Positions 60,460-64,000 of a stretch of 64,000 bases of DNA are shown in pieces; positions within the stretch are counted from its first letter, which is position 1, and the number at the start of each line of letters is the position of its first letter. The stretch is taken from NCBI GenBank assembly GCA_033782935.1, contig JAWQEG010003812.1, forward strand, positions 25,001-89,000, read 5' to 3'. Made by a program: the position numbers and the translations under genes. The stretch comes from Petrolisthes cinctipes. Its lineage: Eukaryota; Arthropoda; Malacostraca; Decapoda; Porcellanidae. The notes under the pieces are model-generated. The model did no database searches. It saw nothing but the letters and a program-made list of their open reading frames with translations, and was not told the origin of the DNA.

Positions 60460-60579
60460 AATGAAGAGAAGATGAAAGAACTGACAAAAAGATTTATTCT
60501 CCACATCCTGGATGGTGAGGGACGGATCTGTACAGCCAATTGCAAATGTTATGTTCCACCTTCTGTCAATAAACTGTAA
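60460..60579 (+). CDS. Possible last coding exon, unknown protein
   Basis: A pyrimidine-rich stretch ending CTCTCAACTCACAG (acceptor AG at 60458-60459) is followed by a 39-codon open stretch closed by TAA at 60577. It reads NEEKMKELTKRFILHILDGE then GRICTANCKCYVPPSVNKL. Residue use is balanced, unlike the low-complexity frames elsewhere, and there are four Asn, three Cys and a basic/hydrophobic mix. AATAAA-like AATAAAC overlaps the stop region, but no clear polyadenylation signal follows. A GTGAGG donor-like sequence inside (60515) could mean the exon is shorter. I recognise no family. No upstream coding exon was found in the window. It could be a chance frame. Confidence 0.25.
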   Translation, partial: NEEKMKELTKRFILHILDGEGRICTANCKCYVPPSVNKL

Positions 60580-61289
60580 AATTAAGAAGTGTTAAACCTG
60601 AAAATGGGCAGTAAGTCTCATTTACAATTACATAATATGAAAACACAGCCACATAATCATTACTTTACAACAGCGTGTATAATATATAATACTATGGTCC
60701 AAATCATCATCACCACACATCCACGCAATCAATATATGAGCAAGTTATCTCACTCGGTAATCATGAATATAACACTGAAATGAAGGAGGAGGAGGACTGT
60801 GAGTTTTGCAGGCAGCTGTTCATGATGCTAGGTCATGCCGCGAGCCACTCCAAGATACTAGTGATACTGCCATTTAAGGTTAGGCAAGACTGAGCTGGAT
60901 ACAAGGGAGACACACCACTGCTCGGGGAGAACTTGTCAATTCATGGGTTAATTCTTGTTTCTTCTCACCCATGACCTTGCATAAGCCTCATGATTATACT
61001 CTGGGTTACAGCAAACATTCTCACAAATTAATTTACACAAAAGAAAAGTTTTACCAGAGCCTATACTAGCAATACTGCGTGAGTTTTTTTTTTTTTTTCA
61101 TCTGTGGTGTGATGATCCGAAGTGTTGGTCAAGGATAACCAATGAAAAAGTCCTCGTCAAAAATGCCTATACTCTTTTGATAATATAAAGAAGGAACTTG
61201 GTGACTCACGGTTACAACAATATAACCAAGAATGTGAAAAACTGGCAGAGTGAAGTTAGTGTGAATAGGAAAGGGTCCAAGTGCAGAGG
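60580..61289. other. Unassigned unique sequence
   Basis: A T-run of about 14 lies at 61086-61099. The frame at 60589-60783 has no domain. Confidence 0.55.
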
Positions 61290-61505
61290 ACACTAATACC
61301 ACCACAACACCAACAACAACAACAAACACACCAACACCAACAACAACACCACCAACAACACTACCACCACCACAAACAACAACACCACCACCACCAACAA
61401 ACACACCAACACCATCAACAACACCTACACCACCACCACCACCAACACCACCACCACCACCAACCCCAACCCAGCCACCTCCCCCAACCTCACCACTACT
61501 ACCAC
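61290..61505. repeat. CAA/CCA trinucleotide array
   Basis: About 215 bp of mixed CAA and CCA triplets. Gln/His and Val/Gly frames are translations of it. Confidence 0.96.
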
Positions 61506-61598
61506 TTTTAACTTTCCTATTTTACAGAGTGGACAGACAAATCCGGTATGCACGTCAGCTAACCAGTGACCCCGGGCTAAGGTGAGCTGAGGGCGATG

Positions 61599-61824
61599 TA
61601 CAGTCACGGTCTAAAGTTTTACCTTCATCTCTGCGTGGTAGGATGGTGAACTTTTGATAATATAATATTGGCGTGAAAAATGAGATGTTGTTTTTGTTTC
61701 TTCAGACATTAATTTTATTCTCAAGCAGAAGAATCAGTCATGTATCACTCGCGACGACATTATATTCTCAGAATTAACTTACCATAATACCAAGCAGGCG
61801 ACAGTACTTTAGACCGAGACTGTT
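61599..61824. mobile_element. TcD element 8
   Basis: TACAGTCACGGTCTAAAGTT pairs with AGTACTTTAGACCGAGACTG. The right outer TA is changed to TT. It is about 226 bp. Confidence 0.78.
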
Positions 61825-63355
61825 CAATACAAAGTGTTCACCACATGTTCATCTTTCCGAATCAGAGCGGCATGGTGTCTTCTATGAAAATATTATAATG
61901 TATCACCCCGTCCTTATACCGGGTAATATCACCTTCGTTATAATCAATGATTGTCTTAGCATGGGGTTAACACAGGGGTACTCAACAAAACTAGGGAATT
62001 ATTAGCCTGTCTCTCTTTGTCTGAGTCTGGGATTTTCCCCTTAAACTCCTGTACACAATAATGGCAATATGACGTCCACTCAGTTTCCTTGGGTATCATT
62101 TAATATCCACAAAAATCAATAAACTCCTGGTGTTTTATTCAAGTCAAATTATAGGTAAATATATCAAGGTTATATATCACGCTATGAGAGGCTGCCAAGA
62201 GGGACGGTAGAATAAGTACATCCACATATGTAGTCTGAGCAGGTGGCTGGATGATTTGCTACCACCAGAGGAGACCAATAACAACATTGGGAGATCAGTA
62301 GTCAGGCAGTAAGGGGGATGTAGTTGTCCCATGTCTCTCCAGGGTAAGAGGAATTTACTACTTCTTAGGAGCAACGTCTGATAGATTCATTTTATACCCG
62401 AAGGTAGATATAATTAGGTGAGGTTAGGTCAGTTTAAAAGTAGGTTAGTTTATGGTTGAGATGGACTATATCAAATTAATGTATTAATGTAAAGTGAAAT
62501 TACTGTGAGCATTTTGACAAGGGAAAACAGGTTGGGGTGAGCTCTTCCCTAAACTATGTGTGACTTGGGAATCATGCATGAGGGGTGAGCACAGCGCCAG
62601 TCCCCCCGCCTCTGGTAAGACAGGGTAGGAGGGGTGAAGCTGAGGTGAGCTCCTATTGGTGGAACGCACGTGTCGCCAAGGTTAAGCGTGCCTGGCAGCC
62701 CGTCGTGCCTTTTATGTACCTGTTGAGTTATTCAATCTCAAGGTTGCTTGCCTTTATTCATCCACCAGACCAGACTAGTGATCATGTCTAGCATTTTCTA
62801 TATGTAATTAGTTAAATTACATATGCTGGAACCTTTGTGTTGGCTGTCACCTGTCATTTACTCTGATATCAAGATAATATGCATCATATCTGTAGAATAT
62901 GAATATATATGAATACATTCTGAGTAATGTACATGATAAATATATTCATTAACACATCTACAGTAGGTCACATCAGCTTTGCCTTATGGTCTGTGTCGTG
63001 TTGAGACAGACACTTCTAGTCGAGACAGTTGTCAGCATTAGTTTTTGTGTTGCAACATGGACTCACTAGAGATAATGTCCAACACTTCCACTGATGTAAC
63101 ATATTGTCTCTGCAACAACAAGCTCTATTGTTGTTCATCATAAGATTGTATGTAACACGATAATATGTTTGAACCAATGCCTTCTGTACCAGCCTAAGGG
63201 ATGTTAATTGTTTGTTTCTGTTTATGATAAAAATTGTAGTCGTTTTTACATTGTGTTCATTTACATTACGAAGCTGATAAGGCATGAATTGTAGATATCA
63301 TAATTTAAAGGATTCTTAAGCTAATGGTTGTGGGATTACATGCACACGGCTGGGT
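61825..63355. other. Unassigned sequence with a CpG-containing patch
   Basis: The patch 62590-62720 is GC-richer and contains ATTGG and CACGTG motifs. Frames here (62177-62374, 62484-62669, 62585-62791, 63016-63285) have no recognised domains. Confidence 0.45.
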
Positions 63356-63434
63356 TATAAATACTTGCCTGCACCTTCACCACTTTGCACACTCCGTCAG
63401 GGAATTTACACTTCTCTGAGGCTCTGTATACAAG
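63356..63434 (+). promoter_or_regulatory. Possible TATA promoter and short first exon
   Basis: TATAAATA at 63356-63363 is followed 20-40 bp downstream by initiator-like TTCACC (63376) and GTCAG (63396). CAAG then GTAAAAAT at 63435 is a plausible splice donor, giving a first exon of about 35-55 bp without an ATG. This layout is common for arthropod genes with a short non-coding first exon. The downstream gene would lie beyond the ATT array or outside the window. The evidence is motif-level only. Confidence 0.33.
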
Positions 63435-63505
63435 GTAAAAATAGGTTTCACTCTTATTGTGCACCGATATTCATTTTTGCCTTTTGTGCATAGACAGATA
63501 AATAG

Positions 63506-63508
63506 ATA

Positions 63509-63562
<54 letters not shown>

Positions 63563-63651
63563 AATAATATTAATATTATTATTATTATTAATATTAATAT
63601 TATTATTATTATTAATATTAATATTATTATTATTACTGCTAATTTTATTAA

Positions 63652-63722
<71 letters not shown>

Positions 63723-63759
63723 ATATTAATATTATTATTATTAATACTAATATTATTAA

Positions 63760-63793
<34 letters not shown>

Positions 63794-63822
63794 GCTATTA
63801 CTATTACTTACTCTTACTCTTA
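63506..63822. repeat. (ATT)n array with AAT-orientation switches
   Basis: About 315 bp of ATT repeats repeatedly switch phase through ATTAATATTAAT junctions, so parts are self-complementary. Poly-Leu/Ile and poly-Asn frames on the two strands are spurious. Confidence 0.97.
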
Positions 63823-64000
63823 CTATTATTATGGCACATAGGGAATCTGGAAAGAAACATTTACACTTCCAAAGCAAGTGTAATGGGAGGTGTTTAGGTA
63901 ATGAGGGATTAGTATGCACATCAGCTCTCATCCACCCACCCCACACACCACACACCAGCCAGTCCCAAAAGTGCTGACTCTGCATGCTGACTATAGTATC
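63823..64000. other. Unassigned window edge
   Basis: Non-repetitive sequence with a CCACCCCACACACCAC stretch. Too short to judge. Confidence 0.5.

Noticed and set aside
63459..63985. Frames of 172 and 158 codons on opposite strands
   Set aside because: They are poly-Leu/Ile and poly-Asn translations of the ATT array.

Overview
This window looks like gene-poor eukaryotic DNA, most likely from an arthropod and plausibly a decapod crustacean. The grounds are the extreme density of long microsatellites (CA, GA, TA, CCA/CAA, TAG, ATT), the many G-rich minisatellites, and an AT-rich background broken by metazoan-type splice and promoter signals. The organism call is an inference, because no diagnostic coding sequence is present. 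I recognise no conserved protein family. Almost every long open frame is a translation of a simple repeat. The only gene-like signals are a possible last coding exon (60460-60579, + strand), a possible 5' non-coding exon with a consensus splice donor (about 7831-7966), and a TATA box with a short first exon near the right edge (63356-63434).

What fills the window besides simple repeats is a dense population of short palindromic (foldback) elements. I sort them into families with labels of my own. FB-A, FB-B and FB-C are about 150-280 bp long, bounded by TTAA. They differ in their terminal sequences but share an inner core, GATTCCTCC...CTATGCCA...GAAACAG, on both arms. I place 36 copies or fragments (9 A, 16 B, 11 C). 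FB-E is a fourth palindromic family with three copies. TcD is a set of 75-216 bp elements whose outermost bases are always TA-CAGTC...GACTG-TA, as in Tc1/mariner-type miniature elements, but whose inner arms differ between subfamilies.

Layout. 0-5.3 kb: FB-B and FB-C copies, a G/C-rich inverted tandem block, a GGATGGGTGGGGG minisatellite and SSRs. 5.3-20 kb: GA tracts, TcD elements, a 3.5-copy repeat around 7.3-7.8 kb split by a SINE-like insertion with a 10-bp target duplication, and FB copies at 9, 10.3, 13-15 kb. 20-34 kb: a long TA tract, several minisatellites, FB copies at 24.9-25.4 and 26.9 kb, an inverted repeat pair, and two long stretches (27.6-30.6 and 30.7-33.1 kb) with no recognisable content. 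34-49 kb: mostly tandem repeats, including a 1.5-kb minisatellite with a 28-bp unit. 49-56 kb: scattered FB copies. 56.1-58.75 kb: the densest cluster, about eleven palindromic elements in 2.6 kb, four of them joined through single shared TTAA tetranucleotides. 59-64 kb: FB-A, FB-E, the candidate exon, a TcD element and the candidate promoter.

There is no set of genes whose cooperation could be described. The main biological story is a network of related, apparently non-autonomous palindromic elements that insert at TTAA, nest in one another and exchange arms.
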